Assembly (NCBI GenBank): GCA_024734555.1
Contig: JANPWX010019815.1
Coordinates: forward strand, 622,982-686,981
Origin: Trochalopteron elliotii
Lineage: Eukaryota > Chordata > Aves > Passeriformes > Leiothrichidae
Length of the DNA: 64,000 bases
Direction of reading: 5' to 3'
How positions within the stretch are numbered: the first letter of the stretch is position 1; every line of letters starts with the position of its first letter. Below the pieces are notes generated by a model. The model was not told the DNA's origin and searched no databases. It saw only the letters and a program-made list of their open reading frames with translations. Shown here one piece after another: positions 62,437 to 64,000 of the stretch. Made by a program: the position numbers and the translations under genes.

Positions 62437-64000
62437 CATAATTATGGACCAGAATGATTGCACTACATCATTGCTGTTCTTGAAATTTTTCCATTACCAT
62501 TTCTGTAATTGCATATGATGCCAAGACTCCAAACATTGAATGTGCACCAATCATCTTTTAGTACAGAACACTTCAGGAGAACAGCTGTCAGTGACTCTGC
62601 TTGTACTTCTCACAGCATGGTAAAATGATCCAATGACTAATTCAATGTACCAGGCTTCAAAAGCTGCACTTCTTTTCTGTCATAAAATCTGCAAGATGGG
62701 AAGACCAAAGTCAGCTGAAGAGTGTTACTTGTTTCTAGAAACATTGTAAGCATAAAGAATGTATGTATCTTTCTATCATACTAGCCTTCAAGAAATGTAG
62801 GAGCCAACTGTTTAAAAAGACAATTTTGAGAACACTTGCTATATGGTTCAGTACCTACAGGTAGGACTGATTCAAAGGTATGAGAAGGCCAATGAATTGT
62901 AACACTGATCATTGCATCTTTAATCCAACCAGATTATCTGAGACTCAGCGTAGAACAGAAGCTTGACAAGTGATCTCACCCTAGGAAAAGCACCACTCAC
63001 TTATGAGACCAGAAAAACCCCCAATGCAGGGAATGTATACTCCAAAGCGAAATTATTTCCTTCTTTGGAAATACTGTATTTATGATGACCTGAACTAAGG
63101 ATACCTGTAAGGCAAATGAGGCAATATTCATTAGTAATGTGAAGCATTATATTTGGACCAAGGTGCCCAAAACTGAAGGCAAAAGAACAGGAAATTCTTC
63201 AGTCTTGCTCACAGTCCTGAGTAATTTTGAAATATTTGAAATCAACTAGATAGTTATGGGAGATTTATTTTAGAGGTCTTTCTAATTTCTATGTAATTAT
63301 CTACCACTTACGGGAAGAGAGGACATGCAATCATGCATTATGAAAACATAGCATAAGTTCAGGATTGCTACATCTCTTAACTGCCAGTCTGAACTGCCAG
63401 TTCATAGTGGTTCACAAATTTACTTCACCCAGATCCCATTTTATACAGAAATATTTCATGTCTCATAGCACTTTTAGTGCCGTAGGGAAACAAAAGTATT
63501 GAAAATCCATCAATGCTGACAGGTGCAACAGAATTTTCCTTACAACCGCACTAAACTATCTCAAGCCATTTGACATAGATGCATCCAGTTGCTCTAGCTG
63601 TTTTCTGGTGATTTCCAAAAACTGAGGCATTAGAAAATATGAACAGTCTTTTAATGGACTCTGCCTTATTCTTCTACGTTGCTGTCATTTAGGAGAGAAA
63701 CACACACACGAGGACTACAACACCCTAAATGTGGAGAACTGCATTTGATGCTGTTGATTCTGTTTATTATGATTATTAATAAAAATCCCATGTTGTAATC
63801 ATGTGGAAAACCACCTGGCAGAGAAAAAAAACACATTGTTACAAGTATCTGAAAGAATCATATTATACCTCTATGCTTTAATGTAAAATTTACCAATTTG
63901 GAGAAAAATTTGTCTAAAACACAAGTGAACCATTAAAGTATCATTAACACCACCATAATTATCCTAGACCATAACATTTTATCCCTCTTCTGATTCCTTG
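62437..64000. other. Unique AT-rich DNA, no gene recognised
   Basis: No exon, RNA gene or repeat family seen up to the right edge of the window. Confidence 0.5.

Noticed and set aside
1..64000. Search for tRNA, rRNA, CRISPR arrays, operons, phage or bacterial defence genes
   Set aside because: No such structure is present. Repeat content identifies vertebrate nuclear DNA, where these are not expected.

Overview
This 64 kb window looks like nuclear DNA of a bird, most likely a passerine. It is AT-rich and holds no recognisable host protein-coding gene, rRNA or tRNA. The bird assignment comes from its interspersed repeats. There are several CR1 LINE fragments, including two copies of the characteristic avian CR1 3' end. 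There are also two long-terminal-repeat units and one broken gag-pro segment, all resembling endogenous retroviruses familiar from bird genomes. No SINE-rich mammalian pattern (Alu, B1, L1) and no bacterial gene organisation is present. Most open frames in the window are short, start at arbitrary codons and lie inside repeats or low-complexity DNA, so they are not annotated as genes.

Layout. About 90-1000: decayed CR1 ORF2 (endonuclease end and following linker), minus strand. 6168-7207: a roughly 1 kb LTR, minus strand, with a TATA-like box and an AATAAA signal. 13.5-16.6 kb: short tandem duplications and a T/G-rich tract. 16.77-17.02 kb: probable very old CR1. 28.8 kb: CR1 3' tip, minus strand. 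30.55-30.80 kb: an unassigned open frame flanked by possible splice sites. 38.24-38.42 kb: the only CpG-dense patch, containing an exact match to a short CTCF core consensus. 41.05-42.73 kb: gag-pro pseudogene of an ERVL-like element, minus strand. 43.49-43.95 kb: CR1 3' end, plus strand. About 46.14-47.00 kb: a second, different LTR, minus strand. 52.1 kb: a perfect 17-bp inverted repeat. 61.67-62.44 kb: a young-looking CR1 3' end, minus strand.

The repeats do not work together. They are independent insertions of different ages in what is probably a large intron or intergenic gene desert. The remaining sequence is unique and may contain conserved non-coding elements, but this cannot be judged without alignment. 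I found no convincing undescribed system. The best leads are two possible exons (30.55 kb, 47.26 kb), the CpG/CTCF-like patch and the perfect palindromes.
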